Program-made: the position numbers and the translations under genes | Origin: Pseudoxanthomonas sp. GM95 | GTDB taxonomy: Bacteria; Pseudomonadota; Gammaproteobacteria; Xanthomonadales; Xanthomonadaceae | Reading direction: 5' to 3' | NCBI RefSeq assembly: GCF_900109775.1 | Contig: NZ_FOAX01000001.1 | Location: 1,302,001 to 1,366,000, forward strand | Length of the DNA: 64,000 bases | The notes under the pieces: generated by a model | Told to the model about the DNA's origin: nothing | The model's database searches: none | What the model saw: only the letters and a program-made list of their open reading frames with translations | Shown here: positions 1-8,199 of the stretch, piece by piece | Numbering within the stretch: position 1 is the first letter of the stretch | How the letters are laid out: every line of letters starts with the position of its first letter

Positions 1-947
1 AGGCCCAGCTCGGCGGACTTGGCCGAGACCGCGTCCTGCAGCTTCTTCAGGCGCTGCTTGTCCTGGTCGGTGGCCTTGGCCAGCGGCGCGTTGGCTTCGT
101 CTTCCAGCGGCGTGGACAGGGCGTCCCAGATCGCGTCGGCCAGCTTCTTGGGCGCCTTGGGCTGCTGCTCGAGCCAGCGGCCCAGCGCTTCGCGCGTGGC
201 CGGCGGGTTGCGGGCGAGGGTGGCGGCCAGCTCGTTGTCCAGGATCCAGCTTTTGGGCCGGTCGCTGTTGCGTGCCTGCACCTCGCGCCAGCGCAGCAGG
301 CGTAGCAGCAGGTGCTGGGCGTGCGCATCAAGGAACTGCGCGCTGCGCATCGACAGGTGCGGCCAGCGTTCGCCACCGGCATCGCCGGCCTGGGCCACCA
401 TGCGTGCGCAGTCGTTGGCCAGCCAGGCACTGCGGCCCAGCGCGTCCAGTTTGGCGGTGAGGGCGTCGTAGATCGCGCCGAGATGGGTGACGTCATCGGC
501 GGCGTATTCGAGCTGCGAGGCCGACAGCGGCCGGCGCAGCCAGTCCGAGCGGGTCTCGCCCTTGGCCAGGGTGATGCCGGTGATCTCGGCGACCAGCTTC
601 TGGTAGCCCATGCCACCACCGACGCCGGCCAGCGCCGCGGCGATCTGGGTATCGAACAACGGCGAAGGCTGCACGCCGCAGGCCCAGCCCAGCGCGACCA
701 GGTCTTCGCTGGCGCTGTGCATCACCTTGACCACGTCGGGGTTGGATAGCAGCGGCGCCAGGGCTTCGTTCATACCCGGCACCAGCGGATCGACCAGCAA
801 GGTGGTGTCGCCAATGGCGATCTGGACCAGCGCCAGCTGCGGCCAGAAGGTCTTCTCGCGGATGAATTCGGTGTCCATGCCCACCCAGGCGGGCAGCTGC
901 TGCAGGTGCGCACGCAGCGCGTCGGGGGAGTCGATCCAGATGGGCAC
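1..947 (-). CDS. rnd: Ribonuclease D (3' end outside window)
   Basis: 3'-5' exoribonuclease that trims tRNA precursors. Reading leftward from a GTG at 947 gives about 315 residues before the window edge; the family is about 360-375 aa, so only the end of the C-terminal HRDC region is missing. The DEDDy motifs are visible: WVGMDTEFIREK (Asp25, Glu27), HSASEDL, and LEYAADDV with the Tyr and Asp of Exo III. GTG is chosen because an in-frame stop lies a short way upstream with no ATG, GTG or TTG between, and GAAGAGA sits just before it. It is divergent from the lipoprotein gene at 1061. The identification follows from the motifs and from the good fit over the whole exonuclease domain. Confidence 0.93.
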   Translation of the reverse strand, partial: MPIWIDSPDALRAHLQQLPAWVGMDTEFIREKTFWPQLALVQIAIGDTTLLVDPLVPGMNEALAPLLSNPDVVKVMHSASEDLVALGWACGVQPSPLFDTQIAAALAGVGGGMGYQKLVAEITGITLAKGETRSDWLRRPLSASQLEYAADDVTHLGAIYDALTAKLDALGRSAWLANDCARMVAQAGDAGGERWPHLSMRSAQFLDAHAQHLLLRLLRWREVQARNSDRPKSWILDNELAATLARNPPATREALGRWLEQQPKAPKKLADAIWDALSTPLEDEANAPLAKATDQDKQRLKKLQDAVSAKSAELG

Positions 948-1060
948 GCAGGTCTCTTCGATGAAAGCGGGGAATCGCCAGCGCGGTTTGCCGGCGCGGG
1001 CGACAATAGCCTAACGTCCTTTGCCCGCCGGCTGCCCGGCGACCTGAGATTGGAGGAAGT

Positions 1061-2920
1061 TTGCGGCGCATCGTTCCAGCCCTGCTGATGCTGCTCCTGG
1101 CGGGCTGCGGTGAACCACCGCCCGCGCCCGCGCCGTCGGTGAAGCCCGACGCGGCGCCGGCCGTGCCCGCGCCCGCCGCGCGCACGCCCAGCGTCACGGT
1201 CAGCGGCGATACCTCGGCCGATGCCGGCCTCAACTGGGACGCGCCGCAGGTGCAGCTCAGCGCCGATGGCGTGCGCGCCGCGCGCCGCGATGCGGCCGCC
1301 GCCCTGCGCGAGGGCGATCTGTTCGAACAGCCGCGTGATGCTATTCCGCTGTACCTGGCCCTGTTGCGCCTGGACCCGAAAGACACGATCGCCACGCGTG
1401 GCCTGGCACGCGCCGCCACCGCGCTGCTGGCCCAGGGCAACCGGGCAGTGGGCCTGGCCGAGGACGATCCGCAGGCGCTGGCCCGCGCGGTGCGGATCGC
1501 CGCGGTGCTGCGCACCGTGATCCCCGCCGACGCGCGTACCGATCCTTACCTGAGCAAGGTCGATCTGGCCGAACAGCTGGCCCGCCTCAACGCCACCGGC
1601 GAAAGCCAGCTGCGCCAGGGCCTGCTGGGCGAAGGCGAGGCCTCCGGCGCGCTGGAGACCTTCCACGCCGTGCTGGAACTGGCGCCGGGCCAGTCGCGCG
1701 CCACGCAGGGCCTGGCCGCGACCGAGAGCGCCTTCATCCGCCACGCCGAAGACGCCGCGCAGGCCGGCGACTTCGACGGTGCCGCGCGCTGGATGGGCTT
1801 TGCCAATGGGGTGCGCGAGGACGCGCCGACGGTGGACGATGCCTATACGCGCATCGAGCACGAACGCGCGCGCCAGATCGCCGCGCTACGCGACGCCGCC
1901 GTGGCCGAGCTGGTCACACCGCTCGGCCTCAAGGACGCGCGCGAGAAGCTGGCCGCGGCGCTACGCATCGCGCTGCCTGGCGACGCGGTGGCCGCCGACC
2001 TGCGCCAGCGCATCGACCTGGCCACGCATTACGGCTTGTTCCGCCCCGGCCAGGCCTTTACCGACGGGCTCAAGGATGGTGGTCGCGCGCCGACGATGGT
2101 GGTGGTGCCGCATGGCGCGTTCCGCATGGGCGCGGCCGAGGACGAGCCGGGCGCGGCCGAAGCCGAGCAGCCTGCGCATTACGTGCGCTTCGATCGCGGC
2201 TTTGCGGTGTCGCGCAATCCGGTGACGGTCGGCGAATTCCGGCGCTTCGTGCAGGCGACCAACTACCGCGCCCGCGCCACGCGGCGCGGGCATTCGATCG
2301 TGTACGACGAGCGCAGCGGCAACTTCGTGCGCCGCAGCGGCGTGGACTGGCAATCGGGCTACACGGGCGCCAAGGCCATCGACGACATGCCGGTGCTGCA
2401 CGTCAGCGTGCGCGACGCCGAGGCCTATGCCGACTGGCTGGCCGTGCAGACAGGCCACGGCTACCGGCTGGCCAGCGAGGCCGAGTTCGAATACATCCTA
2501 CGCGGCGGCACCCAGGGCCGCTATCCCTGGGGCAACGAGAGCCCACCGCCCAAGGGCGTGGCCAACCTGACTGGTGGCAATGATGTCTCGCCCAGTGGGC
2601 GGCATTGGGCCAATGCCTTCGTCGGCTATGGCGATGGCTGGTGGGGGCCGGCGCCGGTGGGCACCTTCAAGCCCAACCCCTGGGGGCTGTACGACCTGGG
2701 CGGCAACGTCAGCGAATGGGTGGCCGATTGCTGGCATGCCAGCTTCCGGCGCGCCCCGGGCGATGGCGCGGCGTGGTTCAATCCCGGGTGCCGGGCCCGC
2801 GTGGTCCGGGGAGGCGGTTGGGCCAGTTCGCCGCAGCAGGCCCGGGCGGCGTGGCGCTCCTCGCAGGATTCGGACGTGACCAGCGCGCGCGTGGGCTTCC
2901 GCGTGGTGCGCGGCATCTAA
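1061..2920 (+). CDS. Lipoprotein with FGE-sulfatase (SUMF1/PvdO-like) domain
   Basis: 619 aa from a TTG start preceded by GGAGGAAG. The N-terminus is a lipoprotein signal (RRIVPALLMLLLAGC), so the protein is probably anchored in the envelope. Residues about 20-330 are Ala-rich and helical, resembling TPR-type repeats. From about residue 345 there is an FGE-sulfatase fold: MVVVPHGAFRMG, an NPVTVGEFRRF segment, GYRLASEAEFEY, GLYDLGGNVSEW, VVRGGGW and VGFRVVRG. The paired cysteines of formylglycine-generating enzymes are absent from the region after VVRGGGW, so it is unlikely to make formylglycine. It may bind a partner or a metal like other SUMF1/EgtB/PvdO members. It is followed after 10 bases by an M48 protease gene, suggesting a shared transcript. 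The substrate is unknown. Confidence 0.8.
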   Translation: MRRIVPALLMLLLAGCGEPPPAPAPSVKPDAAPAVPAPAARTPSVTVSGDTSADAGLNWDAPQVQLSADGVRAARRDAAAALREGDLFEQPRDAIPLYLALLRLDPKDTIATRGLARAATALLAQGNRAVGLAEDDPQALARAVRIAAVLRTVIPADARTDPYLSKVDLAEQLARLNATGESQLRQGLLGEGEASGALETFHAVLELAPGQSRATQGLAATESAFIRHAEDAAQAGDFDGAARWMGFANGVREDAPTVDDAYTRIEHERARQIAALRDAAVAELVTPLGLKDAREKLAAALRIALPGDAVAADLRQRIDLATHYGLFRPGQAFTDGLKDGGRAPTMVVVPHGAFRMGAAEDEPGAAEAEQPAHYVRFDRGFAVSRNPVTVGEFRRFVQATNYRARATRRGHSIVYDERSGNFVRRSGVDWQSGYTGAKAIDDMPVLHVSVRDAEAYADWLAVQTGHGYRLASEAEFEYILRGGTQGRYPWGNESPPPKGVANLTGGNDVSPSGRHWANAFVGYGDGWWGPAPVGTFKPNPWGLYDLGGNVSEWVADCWHASFRRAPGDGAAWFNPGCRARVVRGGGWASSPQQARAAWRSSQDSDVTSARVGFRVVRGI

Positions 2921-2930
2921 AGGACAGGGC

Positions 2931-3833
2931 ATGAACCAGGCTTACGGCAGCAGCATGCAGCGGCGTCGCGGCGGTGGCATCCGCTGGTGGATCCTGCTGG
3001 CCTTCGCCGGCTATGCGGCGTTCACTTGGTTCGGCGGGCGCAAGACCGATCCCTACACTGGCGAAGCGGCGCATTACGGCGCCACGCCGTCGGAAGAATC
3101 CGAGCTGGGCGTGCAGGCCTACCAGCAGGTGCTGGGCGAAGCGCAGCAACAGGGCGCGCTGCTGCCGCAGAGCGATCCCACCAGCCAGGAAGTCACCGCG
3201 ATCGCACAACGCCTGGTGAAGGTCGTGCCGCAGGTGGCGGCCGACTTGGCCAAGCTGCACGACCAGCCTGCGCCGGACCTGTCGGCCTACGACTGGCAGG
3301 TGAGCGTGCTGAAGTCCGACGAGGCCAATGCGTTCTGCCTGCCCGGCGGCAAGATCGCCGTCTACACCGGGTTGATCCCGATCGCGCAGACGCGCGATGC
3401 GCTGGCGGTGGTAATGGGCCACGAAATCGCCCACGCGCTGCTGCGCCACGGTTCGCAGCGCATGGCGCAGCAGAAGCTGGTGCAGTTGGGTCAGATGGCC
3501 GCCGGCGTGTCGGGCATTGACCAGCAGACGATGGCTGCGCTGGGTGCTGGCGTGCAGTACGGCGTGGTGTTGCCGTACGGGCGCGGGCATGAATCGCAGG
3601 CCGATGAAGTCGGCCTGATGCTGGCCGCAGCCGCCTGTTACGACCCACAACAGGCGATCCCGCTGTGGGAGCGGATGTCGCAGCTGGGCGGCGGCCAGCG
3701 TCCGCCGGAGTTCGCCTCGACCCACCCCGATCCAGCCAATCGCATCGCGCGCCTGCAATCGCTGATGCCGCAGGCGCAGGAATTCCACGATCGCTACTGC
3801 AGCAGCGGCGCGGCACAGGACCAGCCGCTCTAG
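2931..3833 (+). CDS. Membrane-anchored M48-family metalloprotease
   Basis: 300 aa. A short basic N-terminus is followed by one hydrophobic segment (WWILLAFAGYAAF, residues about 18-32), placing the catalytic domain probably in the periplasm. The zinc site is MGHEIAHALLRHG near residue 165 (HExxH), and the third ligand region is HESQADEVG near residue 222. This layout matches the M48 (LoiP/BepA/YcaL-type) peptidases linked to outer-membrane quality control; the exact orthologue cannot be assigned. The ATG follows AGGACA and lies 10 bases after the preceding lipoprotein gene, so the two are probably co-transcribed. It converges with phaB at 3853, and no clear terminator is seen in the 19-base gap. 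Confidence 0.88.
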   Translation: MNQAYGSSMQRRRGGGIRWWILLAFAGYAAFTWFGGRKTDPYTGEAAHYGATPSEESELGVQAYQQVLGEAQQQGALLPQSDPTSQEVTAIAQRLVKVVPQVAADLAKLHDQPAPDLSAYDWQVSVLKSDEANAFCLPGGKIAVYTGLIPIAQTRDALAVVMGHEIAHALLRHGSQRMAQQKLVQLGQMAAGVSGIDQQTMAALGAGVQYGVVLPYGRGHESQADEVGLMLAAAACYDPQQAIPLWERMSQLGGGQRPPEFASTHPDPANRIARLQSLMPQAQEFHDRYCSSGAAQDQPL

Positions 3834-3852
3834 TCTCGAAGCGGGATCGGGC

Positions 3853-4590
3853 TTAGAAGCCCATGTACAAGCCGCCGTTGACCGGCAGGTTGGCACCGGT
3901 GATGTAGCCGGCGTCTTCCTCGCAGAAGAATCGCACCGCGCGGGCGATGTCTGCCGGTTCACCCAGGCGGCCGACCGGCACCGCGGACTGGGTTTTCTGC
4001 AGCACCGCGTCGGGCATGGCGGCGGTCATCGGCGTGCGCACGTAGCCAGGCGAGACGCTGTTGACGGTGACACCCTTCGACGCGACTTCGCGTGCCAGCG
4101 ACATGGTCAGGCCGTGCAAGCCGGCCTTGGCCGCGGCGTAGTTGGCCTGGCCGAAATTGCCGGTCTGGCCGCTGACCGAACTAATGTTGACGATGCGCCC
4201 GAAGCCGCGCGCGATCATGCCGTCGATAGCGTGATGGCACAGCTGGAACGCGCTGGTGAGGTTGACCTGCAGCACCGCGTTCCACTGCGCCATGTCCATC
4301 TTGCGCAGCGTCGCATCACGGGTGATGCCGGCGTTGTTGACCAGCACGTCCAACGCGCCGAACCGCGCTTGCACGCGTGCGACCAGGTCGGCGCATTGCG
4401 CGTCGTCGCCCACGTCGGCCGGTTCGAAGTGCACCTTGCCTGCCGTGGCCTCGGTGAACGCCTGCAGGCGCTCGGCGCTGGCGGGCAGGTCGGTGGCCAC
4501 GACGGTGTGGCCGGCGTCAGTTAGGGCGCGGCAGATGGCCGTGCCCAGGCCACCGATGCCGCCGGTGACCAGTGCGATGCGTGGGGTCAT
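3853..4590 (-). CDS. phaB: Acetoacetyl-CoA reductase (first copy)
   Basis: 245 aa short-chain dehydrogenase that reduces acetoacetyl-CoA to (R)-3-hydroxybutyryl-CoA for polyhydroxybutyrate synthesis. Visible elements are the nucleotide site VTGGIGGLG near the N-terminus, LVNNAGITRD, the catalytic ISSVSGQ with YAAAKAG (Tyr-x3-Lys), and the C-terminal TGANLPVNGGLYMG typical of PhaB. The reading frame extends 36 codons upstream, but the ATG at 4590 begins directly at the Rossmann strand and gives the family length. It lies downstream of phaR on the same strand, and a second phaB lies upstream of phaR. FabG activity cannot be excluded, but the phaR context favours PhaB. Confidence 0.85.
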   Translation of the reverse strand: MTPRIALVTGGIGGLGTAICRALTDAGHTVVATDLPASAERLQAFTEATAGKVHFEPADVGDDAQCADLVARVQARFGALDVLVNNAGITRDATLRKMDMAQWNAVLQVNLTSAFQLCHHAIDGMIARGFGRIVNISSVSGQTGNFGQANYAAAKAGLHGLTMSLAREVASKGVTVNSVSPGYVRTPMTAAMPDAVLQKTQSAVPVGRLGEPADIARAVRFFCEEDAGYITGANLPVNGGLYMGF

Positions 4591-4696
4591 GCAGTCTTGA
4601 ACCTTGAAGAAGAACGGACGGCGCTTGGCGTTCCGCGGAGTGCTGATCGCCGTGTTGCCCTCACACGACACGTGGTGGCGCCAACGCGCCGGCCAC

Positions 4697-4720
4697 AAAA
4701 AACCCGCTGTGAGGCGGGCC
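4697..4720 (-). terminator. Intrinsic terminator downstream of phaR
   Basis: Read on the minus strand, a 5-bp GC stem (CCCGC/GCGGG) with a 6-base loop is followed by a run of six T. It lies about 25 bases past the phaR stop and before phaB, so phaB at 3853 may need its own promoter or readthrough. Confidence 0.6.
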
Positions 4721-4745
4721 GGAGTTGCTCAAGTCGCAACGCGCT

Positions 4746-5273
4746 TCAGGAGCGTCGCGACTTGTTCGGCTCGCGCTGCGGCGGTTCCTTGGAGGTCGAC
4801 GACGAAGACGGCGTCGGCCGCGCGGTCGGACGGCCCATGCCGGCGGTCATGTTGCGCTGGAATTCCTGCCAGATTTCCAGGTTGCGCTCGGTCAGCTGGT
4901 TCATCATGGTCCACGGCGTCTGGCCCAGCAGGTTGCCCATCTGCTGGCGGAACTGCGACTGCTGATCCATGAAGATCTGCATGCTGCGCTCCAGGTAGTT
5001 GCCCATGAAGCCCTGCAGCGAATCGCCATAGAACCGGATGATCTGGCTGAGCAGCTGGGTGGAGAGCACCGGCTCGCCGTCCTGCTCCTGCTCGCTGATG
5101 ATCTGCAGCAGCACCAGGCGTGTCAGGTCCTCGCCACTCTTGGCATCGCGGACCTCGAATTCCTCGCCATCGACGATCAGCTGGCGCACGTCCTCGATGG
5201 TGATGTAGCTGGAGATTTCGGTGTCGTAGAGACGACGGTTGGGATACTTCTTGATGATTCGGGTCGCAGCCAT
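4746..5273 (-). CDS. phaR: Polyhydroxyalkanoate synthesis repressor PhaR
   Basis: 175 aa. The N-terminus carries the characteristic PHB/PHA accumulation regulator DNA-binding domain (RIIKKYPNRRLYDTEISSYI), followed by the second conserved block (LSTQLLSQIIRFYGDSLQ) and a Gln/Met-rich helical region with QFRQQMGNLLGQTPW. PhaR proteins bind DNA upstream of phasin and PHA genes and also bind PHB granules, so granule formation titrates the repressor. The last 25 residues are Ser/Pro/Arg-rich. GAGGTG precedes the ATG. It sits between two phaB copies, all on the minus strand. No phaC or phaA is in the window. Confidence 0.95.
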   Translation of the reverse strand: MAATRIIKKYPNRRLYDTEISSYITIEDVRQLIVDGEEFEVRDAKSGEDLTRLVLLQIISEQEQDGEPVLSTQLLSQIIRFYGDSLQGFMGNYLERSMQIFMDQQSQFRQQMGNLLGQTPWTMMNQLTERNLEIWQEFQRNMTAGMGRPTARPTPSSSSTSKEPPQREPNKSRRS

Positions 5274-5416
5274 GTTGCGGTCACCTCAATCCATGTGCGC
5301 GGAGCATGCGCCTGCGTTTTTTGCAGCGCAACCATACTTTTGGAGCGTTCCAGGTTCGGACGGTCCGTGCCTGATGTGCGCCCCGACACGTTCTTTCACC
5401 TGGGCATCACGGGTGG

Positions 5417-6157
5417 TCACCAGCCCATGTATTGCCCGCCGTTGGCCGATAGGTTGGCGCCGGTGATCCAGGCCGCTTCTTCGGCGGTGAAGAACGCCAC
5501 CGAGTAGGCGATGTCCTCCGGCGTGCCCAGGCGGCCGGTGGGGATCTGGGCGACGATCTTGTTGCGCACATCCTCGGGCACGGCCATCACCATGTCGGTG
5601 CCGATGTAGCCGGGCGAGACGGTGTTGACGGTGATGCCGAACTTGGCGTTTTCCTGCGCGAGCGAGATCGTGAAGCCGTGCATGCCGGCCTTGGCCGCGG
5701 CGTAGTTGGCCTGGCCGTACTGGCCCTTCTGCCCGTTGATCGAGCTGATCTGGATGATCCGGCCCCAGCGACGGTCGCGCATGCCGCCGATCACCGGGCG
5801 GGTCATGTTGAACACCGAGTTGAGGTTGGTGTCGATCACCTCGTTCCACTGCTGCGCTTCCATCTTGTGGAAGGTGGTGTCGCGGGTGATGCCGGCGTTG
5901 TTGACCAGTATCTCGACCGGGCCAAGTTGCGCGGTGACTTCATCGACCATCGCCTGGGCCTGGTCGGCGAAGCACACGTCGCCAGGCACCAGCAGGATTT
6001 CCAGGCCTTCGGCGCGCATCTTCTGCTGCCAGTCGAGGGCGCGGTCGTGGTCGCGGTAGTTGGTGGCGACGCGGTGTCCGAGAGTGGCCAGCTTGCGGCA
6101 GATGGCCGTGCCGATGCCACCGGTGCCACCGGTGACGAGTGCAACGCGGGATGTCAT
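5417..6157 (-). CDS. phaB: Acetoacetyl-CoA reductase (second copy)
   Basis: 246 aa SDR with VTGGTGGIGTAI, the NNAGITRDTTFHKM block, ISSINGQKGQYGQANY with the catalytic YAAAK, and C-terminal TGANLSANGGQYMGW. The match to acetoacetyl-CoA reductases of PHB pathways is closer here than for the copy at 3853. The frame is open far upstream, overlapping gluQ, but the ATG at 6157 starts at the conserved MTSRVALVTGG. It is about 40 bases downstream of gluQ and 143 bases upstream of phaR on the same strand. The two copies share the same architecture and length but are clearly diverged, which suggests an old duplication or independent recruitment. Confidence 0.9.
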   Translation of the reverse strand: MTSRVALVTGGTGGIGTAICRKLATLGHRVATNYRDHDRALDWQQKMRAEGLEILLVPGDVCFADQAQAMVDEVTAQLGPVEILVNNAGITRDTTFHKMEAQQWNEVIDTNLNSVFNMTRPVIGGMRDRRWGRIIQISSINGQKGQYGQANYAAAKAGMHGFTISLAQENAKFGITVNTVSPGYIGTDMVMAVPEDVRNKIVAQIPTGRLGTPEDIAYSVAFFTAEEAAWITGANLSANGGQYMGW

Positions 6158-6197
6158 GTGGGGAGTCGCAGTGGAAGGCGTCAATGTCGGGTGAATT

Positions 6198-7130
6198 CTA
6201 GTCAGCGCCGGTCGCAACCCTGTTGTGCGGCGCAGCGTAAATCTGCCGTTGCGCCGGCAGCGCGGCCGGATCGAAGTGCTGCAGCGCAAGCTGAAGCGTC
6301 CGGCTGAGCGAATCGGCAGCGTCCAGCGCGGCCGGCGCTTGTCCCAGCAGCGCCCACGTGGCGCGCAACTGCGGCAGCGCGTGGTCGGCATCCAGCGGCG
6401 TGGCCGCGTCGGACTTGGACAGCTTGTGCCCCTGCGCATCCAGCAGCAGCGGCAGGTGCAGGTAGCGCGGCGTCGGCAGGCCGAGCGCGCGCTGCAACAG
6501 GATCTGGCGCGGGGTGGAATCGAGCAGGTCCGCGCCGCGCACGACATCGGTGATGCCCTGGTAAGCGTCGTCCACCACAACTGCCAACTGGTAGGCCCAG
6601 CAGCCGTCAGCGCGGCGCAGGACGAAATCGCCAACCTCGGCCTGCACATCCTGTCGTTGCGCGCCTTGGAGCCCGTCCTGGAAGGTGACAATGCTGTCAC
6701 CGCCAACGCGCAGACGGACGGCAGGATCGGCGCGTCTGACGCGCGCCACGCAGCGCTGGTGGATGCCGCCGGTGGCAGCCAGATCGCTGCGACTGCAGTG
6801 GCATTCGAACGCCAGTCCGGCGTCCAGCAGCTGTTTCAATGCCGCTTCGTACGCGTCGTGCCGGTTGTGCTGCCACAGCACGGGCGCATCGCCGTGCAGG
6901 CCAAGATTTCCCAGCATTTCCAGCTGCGCGCGCGCTGCGCCTGCAACTTCGCGCGGGGGGTCGAGGTCTTCCACGCGCACCAGCCATTGGCCCTGCGCAT
7001 GGCGTGCCAGCAGCCAGCTGCCGAACGCAGCCAGCAGCGATCCGGCATGCAACAAGCCGGTGGGCGAAGGGGCAAAACGACCGCGGTAAGGCGAGGCAGG
7101 CATGGCAGGGACGTGGTGGAAAATCGGCAT
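6198..7130 (-). CDS. gluQ: Glutamyl-Q tRNA(Asp) synthetase
   Basis: 310 aa. It attaches glutamate to the queuosine base at position 34 of tRNA-Asp. It resembles a glutamyl-tRNA synthetase catalytic core without the anticodon-binding domain. YRGRFAPSPTG is followed by HAGS in the HIGH position, then VRVEDLDPPR, the zinc ligands FECHCSR with HQRC, and KLSKSD in the KMSKS position. The longest start (7130) is given; the ATG at 7103 (MPASPYRGRF) is equally likely because neither has a strong ribosome binding site. It is divergent from htpX and probably leads into the phaB-phaR group by position only. Confidence 0.92.
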   Translation of the reverse strand: MPIFHHVPAMPASPYRGRFAPSPTGLLHAGSLLAAFGSWLLARHAQGQWLVRVEDLDPPREVAGAARAQLEMLGNLGLHGDAPVLWQHNRHDAYEAALKQLLDAGLAFECHCSRSDLAATGGIHQRCVARVRRADPAVRLRVGGDSIVTFQDGLQGAQRQDVQAEVGDFVLRRADGCWAYQLAVVVDDAYQGITDVVRGADLLDSTPRQILLQRALGLPTPRYLHLPLLLDAQGHKLSKSDAATPLDADHALPQLRATWALLGQAPAALDAADSLSRTLQLALQHFDPAALPAQRQIYAAPHNRVATGAD

Positions 7131-7159
7131 GGACGGCTGAACGCGCGGTCAGCTTGCAG

Positions 7160-7189
7160 CTTGAAGTCGATCGGTCGCGTCCACAAGAT
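7160..7189 (+). promoter_or_regulatory. Possible heat-shock (sigma-32-like) promoter of htpX
   Basis: CTTGAA at 7160-7165 matches the sigma-32 -35 core, followed after 15 bases by CCACAAGAT, a weak match to the CCCCATnT -10. It lies about 40 bases upstream of the htpX start. HtpX is heat-shock controlled in enterobacteria. The -10 mismatch keeps this tentative. Confidence 0.3.
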
Positions 7190-7230
7190 TTGCCACAGGT
7201 TCACCCCCCAATTCTTTTCCGGAGTCCACC

Positions 7231-8121
7231 GTGTTTACCCGCATCGCTCTTTTCATGCTGACCAACCTGGCCGTGCTTGCGCTGGCCAGCGTCGTGATGT
7301 CGCTGCTTGGCGTCAATTCGGCCAGCATGGCCGGCCTGCTGGTGATGGGCGCGATCTTCGGTTTCGGTGGCTCGCTCATCTCGCTGCTGATGTCCAAGTG
7401 GATGGCCAAGCGCGCCACCGGCGCGATGGTGATCGAGACCCCGCGCAACGAGGCCGAGCAGTGGCTGGTGCAGACCGTGCGCCGCCAGGCCGAAGCGGCC
7501 GGCATCGGCATGCCCGAGGTCGCCGTGTATGAAGCGCCGGAGATCAACGCCTTCGCCACCGGCGCCAGCCGCAACAATTCCCTGGTGGCCGTGTCCACCG
7601 GCCTGCTGCAGCAGATGAGCCGCGACGAAGCCGAGGCCGTGCTGGCCCATGAAGTCAGCCACGTGGCCAACGGCGACATGGTGACCATGGCGCTGCTGCA
7701 GGGCGTGCTGAACACCTTCGTGATCGTGCTGGCGCGTGTGCTGGGCGGGGTGATCGACAGCTACCTGTCGGGCAATCGCGAGAACAACAGCCGCGGTTTT
7801 GCCTACTACATCATCGTGTTCTTGCTGGAGATGGTGCTGGGCCTGTTCGCGACCATGATCGCCATGTGGTACTCGCGTCGCCGCGAGTTCCGCGCCGACC
7901 ACGGTGGCGCCACCCTGGCCGGTCGCCAGAAGATGATCGCCGCGCTGGAGCGCCTGCAGGCCAATCACAGCACCAGCACGCTGCCGGCGCAGGTCGAGGC
8001 GTTCGGTATCGCCGGTGGCATGGGCCAGGGCCTGAAGAAGCTGTTCCTGAGCCATCCGCCGCTGCCCGAGCGTATCGCCGCGCTGCGTGCCGCGCAGCAG
8101 ACCACCGGCACGGTGATGTAA
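7231..8121 (+). CDS. htpX: Protease HtpX
   Basis: 296 aa inner-membrane zinc metalloprotease that degrades damaged membrane proteins. It starts at GTG after CGGAG. There are two N-terminal membrane segments (residues about 5-55), the zinc motif [12 protein letters not shown] at about 140, two further hydrophobic segments (residues about 155-215) and [12 protein letters not shown] carrying the third zinc ligand. Length and order agree with HtpX throughout. It is divergent from gluQ and ends at a strong bidirectional terminator shared with the convergent fimX-like gene. Confidence 0.96.
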   Translation: MFTRIALFMLTNLAVLALASVVMSLLGVNSASMAGLLVMGAIFGFGGSLISLLMSKWMAKRATGAMVIETPRNEAEQWLVQTVRRQAEAAGIGMPEVAVYEAPEINAFATGASRNNSLVAVSTGLLQQMSRDEAEAVLAHEVSHVANGDMVTMALLQGVLNTFVIVLARVLGGVIDSYLSGNRENNSRGFAYYIIVFLLEMVLGLFATMIAMWYSRRREFRADHGGATLAGRQKMIAALERLQANHSTSTLPAQVEAFGIAGGMGQGLKKLFLSHPPLPERIAALRAAQQTTGTVM

Positions 8122-8150
8122 TCGGCGCGCCAACGCATCGACGCAAACGA

Positions 8151-8178
8151 AAAGCCCGCCTACCAGGCGGGCTTTTTC
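8151..8178. terminator. Bidirectional terminator between htpX and fimX
   Basis: A perfect GCCCGCC/GGCGGGC stem with a 5-base loop is flanked by an A-run on the left and TTTTT on the right. It can end htpX on the plus strand and the convergent gene on the minus strand. Confidence 0.85.
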
Positions 8179-8199
8179 TTGCACGGGCGCCGGCTGCGC

